A stretch of 64,000 nucleotides of DNA from Paracrocinitomix sp040880585 (GCA_040880585.1 JBBDID010000056.1:1-64000), one strand, 5' to 3'; counted from the first letter of the stretch, positions 16,221-25,127 are shown. Translations and numbers: made by a program. The notes: generated from the letters alone by a model not told the origin.

Positions 16221-17843
16221 TCAGCTGTACATTTCCTCTACCTGCAACTGAATTTTTTCATCTGTCAGGTAATCGTCATACTTCATTAGCTTATCTAAAT
16301 TACCATTGGGTGTGAACTCAATAATGCGATTAGCCACCGTTTGGACAAACTCATGGTCATGCGAGGTAAATAACACAGTTCCCGGAAAATTTATGAGTGC
16401 GTTATTAAATGCAGTAATCGATTCCAGGTCCAGGTGATTGGTGGGTTCATCCAAAATCAACAAGTTTCCTTTTCCAAACATCATTCTAGAAATCATACAC
16501 CTCACTTTTTCACCTCCTGACAGCACAGTTGAACTTTTCAAGGCCTCTTCTCCCGAAAATAACATTTTACCCAAAAATCCTCTTAAATACACCTCATCTC
16601 GTTCTTCGTCTGTAGTCGCGTATTGTCTGAGCCAATCGATCAGATTCATCTTTTTTTCGAAATATTCGGCATTATCAGAAGGCAAGTAAGTGGTTTTGAT
16701 GGTTGTTCCGTAATGAAAAGACCCTTCATCCGGCTGTGCCTCACCTACCAGGATATCAAAGAAAGCAGTAATGGCAAGGCTATTTTTAGATATAAAAGCA
16801 ATTTTATCGCCTTTAGACACATTGATGTTTAAATCCTTGAACAGCACTTCCCCATCCAAAGATTTTGACATGGCTTCCACATGTAAAATTTGGTCACCAG
16901 CCTCCCGTTCTTGTTCAAAAATAATTCCGGGGTATTTTCTACTGGAAGGTTTGATATCTTCCAACTGTAATTTGTCAAGCAGTTTTCTTCTACTTGTCGC
17001 CTGTTTAGATTTAGAAGCATTTGCTGAAAATCTGGAGATAAATTCTTGCAGTTCTTTCCGCTTATCATCCATTTTTTTGTTCTTATCAGACATTTGCCTG
17101 GAGACCAATTGAGAAGATTTGTACCAAAAAGTATAGTTTCCGGTATATACATTAATTTTCCCAAAGTCGATATCGCAGATATGCGTACAAACGGTATCTA
17201 AGAAGTGACGGTCATGCGAAACCACAATCACCGTATTTTTAAAATCGAGTAAAAAATCTTCTAGCCAGGAAATGGTTTTTATGTCTAAATCGTTGGTTGG
17301 CTCATCCAGAATCAATATATCCGGATTACCAAAAAGTGCCTGCGCAAGGAGTACACGTACTTTAAGGTCGGATGATATCTCCCCCATTTCTGTATAATGT
17401 TTCTCTTCACCGATTCCAAGATTACTGAGTAATGTCGCGGCATCTGTTTCTGCATTCCACCCATCCATTTCAGCAAATTGAGCTTCTAACTCTGCTGTTT
17501 TCATTCCGTCTGCCTCAGAAAAATCAGCTTTTGCATACAAAGCTTCTTTTTCAGCCATGATCTTCCACAATTCAGTATGTCCCATCATTACAGTGTTCAG
17601 AACATTATAGGCATCAAACTCATTGTGATTTTGTTTTAGAACCGCCATACGTTTTCCCGGTTCAATCGAGACGATCCCTTTGTTAGCATCCTGGTCACCG
17701 GTCAATACTTTCAAAAAAGTAGACTTACCTGCACCATTGGCGCCTATAACACCATAGCAGTTTCCATTCACAAATTTCAGGTTGACATCTTCAAATAAAA
17801 CCCGTTTTCCGAACTGTAGTGTTAAATTACTAATTTGAATCAT
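16221..17843 (-). CDS. ABC-F ATPase, YbiT-like subfamily
   Basis: The 540-residue protein has two ABC domains joined by a charged linker and no membrane segments, as in ribosome-acting ABC-F translation factors. Domain 1 has an intact Walker A (GANGAGKSTF) and Walker B (ILILDEPTNDLD). Domain 2 has the LSGGEKVR signature and ILDEPTNHLDLES, but its Walker A position reads FISKNSLAITAF, without the GxxGxGK[ST] loop. The overall sequence pattern fits YbiT better than EttA or Uup. Bacteroidota YbiT-like proteins commonly show this degenerate site as far as I recall. Likely acts on stalled ribosomes. Confidence 0.88.
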   Translation of the reverse strand: MIQISNLTLQFGKRVLFEDVNLKFVNGNCYGVIGANGAGKSTFLKVLTGDQDANKGIVSIEPGKRMAVLKQNHNEFDAYNVLNTVMMGHTELWKIMAEKEALYAKADFSEADGMKTAELEAQFAEMDGWNAETDAATLLSNLGIGEEKHYTEMGEISSDLKVRVLLAQALFGNPDILILDEPTNDLDIKTISWLEDFLLDFKNTVIVVSHDRHFLDTVCTHICDIDFGKINVYTGNYTFWYKSSQLVSRQMSDKNKKMDDKRKELQEFISRFSANASKSKQATSRRKLLDKLQLEDIKPSSRKYPGIIFEQEREAGDQILHVEAMSKSLDGEVLFKDLNINVSKGDKIAFISKNSLAITAFFDILVGEAQPDEGSFHYGTTIKTTYLPSDNAEYFEKKMNLIDWLRQYATTDEERDEVYLRGFLGKMLFSGEEALKSSTVLSGGEKVRCMISRMMFGKGNLLILDEPTNHLDLESITAFNNALINFPGTVLFTSHDHEFVQTVANRIIEFTPNGNLDKLMKYDDYLTDEKIQLQVEEMYS

Positions 17844-17897
17844 ATTTTCTGCTCATTTAGTGTAGACACGTATTAGCTGTGTTTATCGATAAAATCG

Positions 17898-17905
17898 CAA
17901 ATTTA
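17898..17905 (-). promoter_or_regulatory. -7 element of the ABC-F gene
   Basis: TAAATTTG on the minus strand, a perfect TAnnTTTG match, 54 bases before the start codon. No TTG at the expected upstream spacing. Confidence 0.45.
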
Positions 17906-17949
17906 CAATCTTCAGGATGATAAAAACATCTTTTATTTGAAAAATAATT

Positions 17950-17978
17950 TTGATTTATAGAAAATGCATATATATTTG
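17950..17978 (+). promoter_or_regulatory. promoter of the small Cys-rich lipoprotein gene
   Basis: TTG at 17950-17952, an 18-bp spacer and TATATTTG at 17971-17978: a full match to the flavobacterial consensus. The predicted start leaves a leader of about 30 bases before the ATG at 18016. Confidence 0.75.
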
Positions 17979-18015
17979 CACGGTAATTAATATTTAAGTT
18001 AAGTAAAACCAAGTT

Positions 18016-18414
18016 ATGAAATTAAGAAGTTTATTAGTTGGAGCAGTTGCAGGATTACTCTTGACTGCTTGTGGAGGAGGAGCATCTCCAGAAGATACAA
18101 CAAAAAAGTTTGCTCAAGCGTTAGCTGACGGTGAATGTGAAAAAGCGTTAGAAATGGCTGTTGACAATGCAAAAGAGACAGTTCAGGGAACTATTGACGC
18201 CGGATGTGAAAGTTATGACACTGAAATCTCAAGCGTTGAGTGCGAGACTGAAGGTGAAACTGCTACTTGTACTTGTAAAGAAACAAGAACAGGTATGGAT
18301 ATGACTTTCAACTACGACTTGAAACAAGTTGATGGTGCATGGAAAGTTGCCAGCTACAAGAAAGACATGGGAATGGACATGGACTTCGGTGGTGAAGAAG
18401 GTGGAGAAGAATAA
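18016..18414 (+). CDS. small lipoprotein, DUF4878-like
   Basis: The 132-residue lipoprotein (GLLLTACGGG lipobox) has a short cystatin/NTF2-like body: SPEDTTKKFAQALADGECEK at the front and YDLKQVDGAWKVASYK near the end, the usual layout of DUF4878-type proteins. Five cysteines in the mature body (including TCTC) suggest disulfides. The tail is acidic and Gly/Met rich. Strong promoter and terminator flank it, so it is probably a well-expressed single gene. Function unknown. Confidence 0.75.
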   Translation: MKLRSLLVGAVAGLLLTACGGGASPEDTTKKFAQALADGECEKALEMAVDNAKETVQGTIDAGCESYDTEISSVECETEGETATCTCKETRTGMDMTFNYDLKQVDGAWKVASYKKDMGMDMDFGGEEGGEE

Positions 18415-18438
18415 GTCACTCCTACCATTAAAAATTTA

Positions 18439-18470
18439 AAAAAACCCGCTACTTTTGTAGCGGGTTTTTT
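18439..18470 (+). terminator. strong rho-independent terminator
   Basis: A perfect 14-bp inverted repeat (AAAAAACCCGCTAC, loop TTTT, GTAGCGGGTTTTTT) ends in a T-run, 25 bases after the lipoprotein stop codon. Confidence 0.9.
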
Positions 18471-18485
18471 ATTGTATACTGAAAA

Positions 18486-19151
18486 ATGAACAATTACTTA
18501 CTACTGCTACTTACATCTTGTATTTTAGCATTGACTGCCTGTCAGTCAGAAAATGAAACTAAAGTTGAGACTACGGAATACGTCCATATTCCACCCTCTT
18601 TACCGGAAAATATCTATGAGAAATTAGAGCCGGGAGATTGTATTATCCGAAAAGGGAATGGTCCTTTATCCTATCATTTGATGAACAGTACCAAAGAGGA
18701 TTATTCTCACGGGGGGATTATCATTCAGGAAGCAGGAAAGTGGAAAGTCATCCATACCATTGGTGGTTCATCCAGTTCAGATGAAATAGATGGAATTCAA
18801 GTAATCGACCTGAGAGAATTTGTCGCCCATGCCGCCGATTCAATGTTGTATATCTGCCGTCCTATTTTTAAAGATTCGGCCGGACATCAAGTAGCAGAGC
18901 AAGCACGATTTTATTTAGATGAACAAATCCCTTTTGATCACGGATTTAGTATGTTCTCTGAAGATAAATGGTACTGCACTGAGTTACTGTACTACATATT
19001 CAAAGATGTAAACGGTAAGAATGTTTTTGACATCAAAAAGAAACATAAATCCTATATGTTGATGTTCTCTACTTTCTTCAAAGAAGAATATTTTAAACCT
19101 CTCTTTCACTTAAAACCCAATAAAGAAGATTGGTATGTTTTAAAAGAGTAG
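18486..19151 (+). CDS. YiiX/YebB-like NlpC/P60-superfamily lipoprotein
   Basis: The 221-residue lipoprotein (ILALTACQSE) has the circularly permuted papain-like hydrolase pattern of YiiX/YebB: LEPGDCIIRKGNG, the histidine in DYSHGGIIIQE and the cysteine in WYCTELLYYIF. Such enzymes are predicted amidases or acyltransferases acting on lipids or peptidoglycan-linked substrates in the periplasm. It follows a strong terminator, so it should have its own promoter. The last 8 codons (EDWYVLKE) and stop lie in a 38-bp sequence repeated 272 bp downstream. Confidence 0.8.
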   Translation: MNNYLLLLLTSCILALTACQSENETKVETTEYVHIPPSLPENIYEKLEPGDCIIRKGNGPLSYHLMNSTKEDYSHGGIIIQEAGKWKVIHTIGGSSSSDEIDGIQVIDLREFVAHAADSMLYICRPIFKDSAGHQVAEQARFYLDEQIPFDHGFSMFSEDKWYCTELLYYIFKDVNGKNVFDIKKKHKSYMLMFSTFFKEEYFKPLFHLKPNKEDWYVLKE

Positions 19152-19160
19152 TTGCTTGCT
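19123..19160. repeat. 38-bp direct repeat, copy 1
   Basis: Covers the final codons and stop of the YiiX-like gene plus 9 bases. It is identical to 19395-19432. Confidence 0.85.
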
Positions 19161-19330
19161 CGGGCTCGTGTTGGCTGCTTTGTATTTCTTTTTGTTAACC
19201 ACATAACTTTTTAGGATAATTTCTATATGTTCTATGTGCCTATGTGGTTCTGTTTTTATTTACCACATAGAATCATAATTCACATAGGTTGTCTTGCCCT
19301 AAAAGTAGGTTTACACTAAAAGGTATCAAA

Positions 19331-19423
19331 ATGGACAAAAAAAGTAAATTTATTTCAGGATTAAGAAGTAGTAAAATTACGTGCGGAAGTCAAGAAGAAG
19401 ATTGGTATGTTTTAAAAGAGTAG
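19331..19423 (+). pseudogene. 30-codon chimeric frame ending in the duplicated tail
   Basis: An ATG at 19331 opens a 30-residue frame (MDKKSKFISGLRSSKITCGS, then QEEDWYVLKE, stop) that runs in phase into the duplicated C-terminus of the upstream gene. The first 22 residues have no match in that gene. It looks like a by-product of the insertion or duplication event rather than a functional gene. Confidence 0.35.
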
Positions 19424-19432
19424 TTGCTTGCT
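19395..19432. repeat. 38-bp direct repeat, copy 2
   Basis: Identical to 19123-19160. It supplies the last residues (KQLLF) and stop codon of the minus-strand PLP gene ending at 19412. The 234 bp between the copies contain CCACATA/TATGTGG inverted repeats and no full gene. Confidence 0.85.
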
Positions 19433-20329
19433 GATGCTTTGGTTTCCCTGAAGTCCTCCGGTATGTAAAGCGACAATGCAGCTTCCCGGTTTAAAATAAT
19501 CACTTTGGATCAATTGGTGAAGGGCATAAAACATTTTTGCAGAGTAGACATAATCCAGAGGCAGTTTGTATTCCTGAAAAAATTCATTCATAAAATTGAT
19601 CAACTCTTTTGTTTGCTTCGCATATCCGCCAAAATGAAATTCATCTAACAGTTGAAAGCGATTCATGGCATCAGTTACTTCAGACTGAAGCAAACCTCCC
19701 AACATTAAAAGCTGTTTTATTTCATCTTTCAAAAAGCTGCCGTTTTTCAATGCAGAAACTCCAATAATTTCCGTTTCCTGACTCCCGTAAAGCAATCCTG
19801 AAGCAGTAGTTCCTGTTCCGCAAGCAGTGATTAAATGAGAATGATCTACTTCTATTTCTCTGGTGATTTCTACGCAGCCCATCATCCCCAAAAAATTAGC
19901 ACCGCCTTCGGGCACAATCCACAGATGCCCGTGTCTTCTTCGCAGTTCTTCCTGATAATACTTTTCAGATCGCAAAGCATATTCTTCTCTGGCGGTAAAC
20001 ACCAACTGCATTCCGTCTTCTGCTGCCTGCCTGAGTGTATCATTAGTTGATGCATCTAATTCATCTCCCCTGATGATCCCAATGGTTGAGATACCCAATT
20101 CTTTACCGGCCCTTGCAGTAGCTGCTATATGGTTTGAGTAAGCCCCTCCGAATGTAAGTAAATGCTCATAGCCCCCTACTTTGAACTGCTCAATGTTCAA
20201 CTTCAGCTTACGCCATTTATTTCCTGAAATGACAGGATGGATCAAATCATCTCTCTTTACATAAACAGCAACGCCTTTTTCTTTAAACAAATCGGAATTT
20301 AGGGACTGTATGGGAGACGGTAAATTCAA
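19412..20329 (-). CDS. ACC deaminase / D-cysteine desulfhydrase family PLP enzyme
   Basis: The 305-residue fold-type II PLP enzyme has the Schiff-base lysine in HPVISGNKWRKLK (about K38), the substrate-site LTFGGAYSNHIAATA and a phosphate-binding loop TACGTGTTASGLLYG. The family includes 1-aminocyclopropane-1-carboxylate deaminase and D-cysteine desulfhydrase; the sequence alone does not separate them, and D-cysteine desulfhydrase-like activity is more common in this lineage. It is last in a coupled operon, overlapping the AAC(3) gene by 4 bases. Its stop codon lies inside the 38-bp duplication, so its natural C-terminus may have been altered. Confidence 0.85.
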   Translation of the reverse strand: MNLPSPIQSLNSDLFKEKGVAVYVKRDDLIHPVISGNKWRKLKLNIEQFKVGGYEHLLTFGGAYSNHIAATARAGKELGISTIGIIRGDELDASTNDTLRQAAEDGMQLVFTAREEYALRSEKYYQEELRRRHGHLWIVPEGGANFLGMMGCVEITREIEVDHSHLITACGTGTTASGLLYGSQETEIIGVSALKNGSFLKDEIKQLLMLGGLLQSEVTDAMNRFQLLDEFHFGGYAKQTKELINFMNEFFQEYKLPLDYVYSAKMFYALHQLIQSDYFKPGSCIVALHTGGLQGNQSISKQLLF

Positions 20330-21222
20330 CTTCCGTGCGGGGTATACATGGTCACGCCATGCTTTTGGTATTGATCCAACATCACTTCAAAAAAACCTTT
20401 GGCATCTACCACCAATGTTTCTGCTTCTCCTATCTGCTCTCTTTTCATAACCTTCTGTTCAATAAACATTGGAATTAACTCATCACACTTTCTTTTCTTA
20501 GACCATGTAGGATCATGCACTTTTGTTTTTACAGTGTGAGCAACCCCTTTCTCGTCCACTACCTTGCATTCAAATATATCGGGATGATAGACGGGGAATT
20601 TGAAATCAACTGCATCTTCTAGCGTGTGTAAATTGGTTCCCGCCATAGAAAGCGTAACGCCAACATATAAAATTTTTCCTCTCGCCTCAGAAATCCGGTA
20701 AAAGGGACTATCTTGATTATAAGGGGTCAATTGATTGAAGTGATCTTTTACAAAATAGTCGGCATTTTTCCCCCAGGCCGATACGGGTTCTGTAGGGTGC
20801 AAACTACGAGAGGTATCCGGCAATTTTCGGAAATACTCTGTGATTTTACCGGTTTTTGACGGAGAATGAAGCACATCAAAATGTGACATTTGTTGAATAT
20901 AATCGAGTTGATACACCGGATTAGGAGAGGTTGGCATCAGGATAGTTCCTTCTTCACCCAACTGTTGTTTCAATGCATCTACAAAGGTTTTAGCTCCTTT
21001 CTCAAGGTAACCAATTCTACTTAAACTTGAATGCACCAGCACGGTATCTCCTTTTTCAATCCCTATACGCTGCAAATCTGCTATTATATCAGCTGTAGAA
21101 ATGCCTTTTAAATTTTTCTTTTGCTCAGCCAATACAGCATTCCGCTTTCGTTTTTTCCTTCTTCGGTTCCAATCCAATAAAAATTGGGGCGTGCTTTTTC
21201 TCAACACATCTTTCCAACTCAT
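20326..21222 (-). CDS. AAC(3)-family N-acetyltransferase
   Basis: The 298-residue protein has the Antibiotic_NAT pattern: GDTVLVHSSLSRIGYLEKGA, TILMPTSPNP, SPSKTGKITEYFRKLP and SLHPTEPVSAWG, which holds the conserved His. Family members acetylate the 3-amino group of aminoglycosides, but many chromosomal relatives act on sugars or peptide-like substrates. A lysine/arginine-rich N-terminal extension (about residues 15-30) precedes the fold. The operon context (TonB-like protein, PLP enzyme) gives no reason to call it a resistance gene. Confidence 0.85.
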   Translation of the reverse strand: MSWKDVLRKSTPQFLLDWNRRRKKRKRNAVLAEQKKNLKGISTADIIADLQRIGIEKGDTVLVHSSLSRIGYLEKGAKTFVDALKQQLGEEGTILMPTSPNPVYQLDYIQQMSHFDVLHSPSKTGKITEYFRKLPDTSRSLHPTEPVSAWGKNADYFVKDHFNQLTPYNQDSPFYRISEARGKILYVGVTLSMAGTNLHTLEDAVDFKFPVYHPDIFECKVVDEKGVAHTVKTKVHDPTWSKKRKCDELIPMFIEQKVMKREQIGEAETLVVDAKGFFEVMLDQYQKHGVTMYTPHGS

Positions 21223-21977
21223 TTCCCCACAAATTTATAGGTGATCGTTCCATTTTGGCTAGCAGATGCAGAATTACTGAAATTAAACCTTGATCGCTTA
21301 GCATACTCCAGTGCTTTATTCACCATGCATTCTGTTGCAGACGAAGAAAGGGAAGCATTGAAGGAGGCGCTTTTTACATCTCCGGCTTTATCTACTTTTA
21401 TATCTAAAACAACGGTGCCTGAAGAATTGCAAGTATATCCCGGTTTGGGAAGCGCATGGGCTTTTCTTTTATCCAGATAATAAGATACGAGTACTTCGCC
21501 GGCAAAAGCATTTGATCCATTTGTTTTTATTGTCGTTTTATCGATCTGATTTTTTTGCTCGTTTTTATCTTCTGTTTCTATATCTGTTCCTGTTTTCGGG
21601 GGAGCTTCTCCATCATGTGTAGCCGCCCATTCTTCAAAATATTTTTGTTCCAGTTCTTTTGCCTCACTCTCTACCATCTCATCCAATTCTTGACTGGAAT
21701 AATCTTCATAGGACTTTTCACGCTTGTCTGCGGCATCTGCTGACAAATTATGAATCTCTTCTGAGGATAGATTATTATTGAGTTCCATCTGCTTGAGTAT
21801 TTCAGGATCAATTGTCACATCATCCAACGGCACCGATAACTCCACTTCCGGATTTGGAAATTTAAACGGTTGGTCGACGGTAGTAAAATTGGCGTAAAAA
21901 AAGAAAGCAATATGCACCAGGGCAGTACCCAGTATCGCAAATTTATATTTCTCTATGTAATCTAAAAATTGATCCAT
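21219..21977 (-). CDS. TonB-like anchored protein
   Basis: The 252-residue protein has one N-terminal membrane helix (about residues 13-31), a long charged periplasmic linker rich in Glu, Lys and Asp, and a C-terminal TonB-like domain (VVLDIKVDKAGDVKSASFNA, then a domain-closing NGTITYKFVG strand). Unlike classical TonB it lacks a proline-rich spacer and the usual YP motif is replaced. It overlaps its neighbours by 1 and 4 bases. It may energise an outer-membrane receptor or be an envelope scaffold. Confidence 0.75.
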   Translation of the reverse strand: MDQFLDYIEKYKFAILGTALVHIAFFFYANFTTVDQPFKFPNPEVELSVPLDDVTIDPEILKQMELNNNLSSEEIHNLSADAADKREKSYEDYSSQELDEMVESEAKELEQKYFEEWAATHDGEAPPKTGTDIETEDKNEQKNQIDKTTIKTNGSNAFAGEVLVSYYLDKRKAHALPKPGYTCNSSGTVVLDIKVDKAGDVKSASFNASLSSSATECMVNKALEYAKRSRFNFSNSASASQNGTITYKFVGK

Positions 21978-24079
21978 TATTCTTCTCGCCGAATAAACTC
22001 CAGTCGTTTCAGGTCAAAATAAAATAACTCTCCCCCCTCTTCTACTTTTACGACTAAGTGGTCGATTGGTTCAATATTAATGTACTGATAATTCAGTAAA
22101 GTGTCTCCATTTCGGTGAAGCAGTCCGTATTTCCCCAATTGTTTACAAATTAAAATCGAATCATTGATATAACGCATCTCTTCCTGATAAGGCGATATAA
22201 TAAAGTCTCCTTTTTCATCAATTAATCCGTAAAAGGGATCCCTTTTAACAATTGCCGTATTTTGGTAAAAAGAAAAAGCATAAGAAAACTGGAAATCCAA
22301 CACTTTTGCTCCTTTTAGATTTACATACCCCCACTGTCCCTCTTTTTTTACAGCAATTTTATCCGAGAAACTGCCTACATCTTCGTACTCTCGTTTGAAC
22401 AGTTTTTTTCCGGTGGTGTCCATTAAATTAAAGCCGTTTTCAAATTGAATTTTTGCATAACCGTTTTTAAACAAAGCAAGTTGTCTATACTCCGGATAAG
22501 TTTTAACCCATTCATTCAATAAAAATTGTCCATCTTCAAGGACATAATTAAATTTTCCCTCTTTTTCAAGAAGAGCTTTTCCGTTGACCAAGGCACCAAT
22601 ATAATCATATTCAAAAGGGATGATCGTATCGCCTGACATATTCATCACCCCACGGTGATCATTCAGTTGAACGATATACATACTGTCCCAAAAAGGATAT
22701 AAAACTTCATATTTAAAAGCCATTATTGAAGTGCCGTAGGCATCAATTAATCCGTAGTAATCATTTTTACTCACAATTGCTCGCATATTATCAAAGTCAT
22801 AGGCTTCTGTATATTGGGGTTTCAATCGGATTTTCCCCTTCTCATCAAAATAACCATACAAACTATCCTTTAAAAAATAAGCCAGTCCATCACTGAGGTT
22901 ACCCAAATCTTCATAGTTGGGATCTACGACAAAATCGCCGTTTCTATCGATCATTCCCAAAAGTCCGCCAACATCAATTACAGCACGTCCTTCCTGAAAA
23001 GGCAAAGCATCATCAAATTTTGTAGCGATTACTACCTCACCCAATTTGTTTAAATAACCATATTGTCCACCACTTTTCACCACAGCCAGTCCTTCTTCAA
23101 ACGCTTCTACGGCCTCAAATTTTGCATCCACAAGCACTTCTCCTGTGCGATCTATGAATCCCCATTTCCCATTTGCTTTGAAAGGATAAAAAACCTTATC
23201 CGCCCTACTATATTCTTTTTGCAACTTGGCTTGATATGGATAATCGGGATATTCGTTTTTGAACGCTTTAATTTTTTCAGCAGAATATCCCTTTTGTAGC
23301 TTAGCATTATACAAATGCTTCCAGGCCTTGTCAATATTGCGATTAGCGGGGTATTCAATAATAAAACTCCTAAACGCTTCTACACTACCTGTTTCTGTAG
23401 CGATCTCATAAATCCTGTCTTCTGCTTTTTCTCTGAAAGGACTATTGGGATAATTCTTGACAAAGTTGATGTAGTCAATGAAATTGTTTTTATAGGTATT
23501 TTCAACATACAGCATTTCTTGATATTTATCCTCCGCTTTCTCCGTAAAAACAGATGTCGGATATTTTTCCAAAAATGCTTTATAATCTTTTGCCCCTCCT
23601 AAATCCACTGCATTTTCAAAAGCTACTTTATCCCGGTAATAAATGGCAGAATCCGAAAGGTCAGACCATGGTGTTTTGTCTATGAAATCCTGAAAAGCAT
23701 ATTCTGAATTCACGAATTTAGCACGTTCAAAATACAATTTACTGATCTTATCCCGTTGTTTTATGATGGACAAACTATCTATCCCATACTTTGAATCATA
23801 CTTGAGTTTCTGTTTTTCTTTTAGCGCTTCATAATTTTCAGCTGCGTATCGAATTTTACTCAGTGCTGAATCTAAGTTTGAAAAGGGATTGTCATTCCGG
23901 GCATAAATAATGCTCAAGCCGTATGAAGCCGGCACGGCGTGTTTTTTTAATGATTTTTCAAATAAGCGCTTAGCTTCAAAGTAATTATACACTTCAAGGG
24001 CATCAAAAGCCCTGGACAGCTTTCCGGCAGTTGTTGAAAAACTACAGAGCAACACGAGTATTAAAAACAATTGTTTCAT
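21977..24079 (-). CDS. secreted WG-repeat protein
   Basis: A protein of about 700 residues. I start it at the ATG at 24079 because this gives a clean signal peptide (MKQLFLILVLLCSFSTTAG) and because a TAAATTTG -7 element overlaps the upstream ATG. The N-terminal third is TPR/Sel1-like helical hairpins with repeated FVNSEYAFQDFI/FLEKYPTSVF/FVKNYPNSPF units; the rest is about ten WG beta repeats (KWGFIDRTGEVLVDAKFEAV type). WG proteins are thought to be envelope or secreted binding scaffolds. It heads a four-gene coupled operon. Confidence 0.85.
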   Translation of the reverse strand: MKQLFLILVLLCSFSTTAGKLSRAFDALEVYNYFEAKRLFEKSLKKHAVPASYGLSIIYARNDNPFSNLDSALSKIRYAAENYEALKEKQKLKYDSKYGIDSLSIIKQRDKISKLYFERAKFVNSEYAFQDFIDKTPWSDLSDSAIYYRDKVAFENAVDLGGAKDYKAFLEKYPTSVFTEKAEDKYQEMLYVENTYKNNFIDYINFVKNYPNSPFREKAEDRIYEIATETGSVEAFRSFIIEYPANRNIDKAWKHLYNAKLQKGYSAEKIKAFKNEYPDYPYQAKLQKEYSRADKVFYPFKANGKWGFIDRTGEVLVDAKFEAVEAFEEGLAVVKSGGQYGYLNKLGEVVIATKFDDALPFQEGRAVIDVGGLLGMIDRNGDFVVDPNYEDLGNLSDGLAYFLKDSLYGYFDEKGKIRLKPQYTEAYDFDNMRAIVSKNDYYGLIDAYGTSIMAFKYEVLYPFWDSMYIVQLNDHRGVMNMSGDTIIPFEYDYIGALVNGKALLEKEGKFNYVLEDGQFLLNEWVKTYPEYRQLALFKNGYAKIQFENGFNLMDTTGKKLFKREYEDVGSFSDKIAVKKEGQWGYVNLKGAKVLDFQFSYAFSFYQNTAIVKRDPFYGLIDEKGDFIISPYQEEMRYINDSILICKQLGKYGLLHRNGDTLLNYQYINIEPIDHLVVKVEEGGELFYFDLKRLEFIRREE

Positions 24080-24094
24080 CTTCTTTAATCGCAA

Positions 24095-24102
24095 CAAATT
24101 TA
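24095..24102 (-). promoter_or_regulatory. -7 element of the WG-repeat operon
   Basis: TAAATTTG on the minus strand, perfect TAnnTTTG, ending 15 bases before the ATG at 24079. It supports that start over the ATG at 24097. Confidence 0.55.
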
Positions 24103-24198
24103 CTGTTTTCGTGCGTTTATATGGTTGCTATTTTGGCTTCGTTTACTTATTTATATTATAATTCGGCAGAATAATGTAGCTCAATTAAGGTATACTTG

Positions 24199-24206
24199 TA
24201 AATTTG
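24199..24206 (+). promoter_or_regulatory. -7 element of the acyltransferase gene
   Basis: TAAATTTG, perfect TAnnTTTG, 22 bases before the ATG at 24229; no clear TTG at -33. It is divergent from the WG operon element. Confidence 0.5.
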
Positions 24207-24228
24207 CACGCTTACTCTTATCACGTGA

Positions 24229-25110
24229 ATGGTAAAAATTGCTGACCGAATATTATTTTATATTATTTTAAAACCACTTTCGTACTTTCCGCTGGGGATC
24301 TTGTATTTCTTTTCAGGAATTGTTGGTTTTTTGACGTACTATGTGGTCAGGTATCGCCGTGCCGTTGTTCGCGCAAACCTTATTAACGCTTTCCCTAACA
24401 AATCTGAAGCCGAATTAACACAAATCGAAAAAAAGTTTTATAAACGATTTATTGATTTCATTTTTGAGAGTATTAAAGCGGTCAGTATTTCAGATAAAAC
24501 ACTCATCAAGCGAACAAAAATTAAAAATCCCGAATTCATTGAAGCACTTTTTGAAGAGGGGAAAAATGTAATTGTAACTTGTGGACATATTAATAATTGG
24601 GAATTTTACGCCTTGAGTTTACCCAAACAAGTGCCTTTCAAAACTTATTCTGTATATCAACCCTTGAAAAACACTTTTTACGATAGAATTTTATATAATT
24701 CCCGTTCACGAAACGGCATGCGTTTGATCGAAACAAAACAGCTGATTCCGTTTTTCAAAGAAGATACCTATGAAAAAAGAATGGTTATTATTGTCAACGA
24801 CCAATCGCCCAGCAATAAGGAAATGGCACATTGGAATACCTTTTTAAATCAAACAACCGGGTGGAATACAGGACCGGAGAAATTGGCGAAAAAATTTGAT
24901 TACACGGTTATTTTTGGCCATGCTGAACGAATCAAACGCGGATACTATGAAGTGGAGTTTCGTCTGATAACAGATGACCCAAAATCTACCTCAGAAGGAG
25001 CGATCACGGATGCTTATTCCGGTATTCTTGAAGAATTGATCCGGGATAAGCCCGAGTCCTGGTTGTGGTCACACAAACGTTGGAAGCATCAGCCCCCAAC
25101 CGCTAAATAA
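24229..25110 (+). CDS. LpxL/HtrB-like lipid A acyltransferase
   Basis: The 293-residue inner-membrane-associated enzyme has an N-terminal hydrophobic segment (about residues 5-40), YRRAVVRANLINAFP typical of LpxL homologues, the catalytic HX4E box in VTCGHINNWEFYAL and IVNDQSPSNKEMAH near the acceptor site. It should transfer a secondary acyl chain to a lipid A precursor. Two further lipid A genes, lpxH and lpxK, lie within 16 kb. rarA follows 17 bp downstream. Confidence 0.88.
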   Translation: MVKIADRILFYIILKPLSYFPLGILYFFSGIVGFLTYYVVRYRRAVVRANLINAFPNKSEAELTQIEKKFYKRFIDFIFESIKAVSISDKTLIKRTKIKNPEFIEALFEEGKNVIVTCGHINNWEFYALSLPKQVPFKTYSVYQPLKNTFYDRILYNSRSRNGMRLIETKQLIPFFKEDTYEKRMVIIVNDQSPSNKEMAHWNTFLNQTTGWNTGPEKLAKKFDYTVIFGHAERIKRGYYEVEFRLITDDPKSTSEGAITDAYSGILEELIRDKPESWLWSHKRWKHQPPTAK

Positions 25111-25127
25111 TTTGTAATTTCACTCCT

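Noticed and set aside
19161..19394. Insertion sequence between the 38-bp repeats
   Set aside because: Too short for a transposase, no clear terminal repeats at the borders, and 38 bp is long for a target duplication; kept only as an insertion or duplication scar.
20326..21222. Aminoglycoside resistance determinant
   Set aside because: The AAC(3) fold is clear, but it is embedded in a housekeeping-like coupled operon with no mobile context, so a resistance role is not supported.
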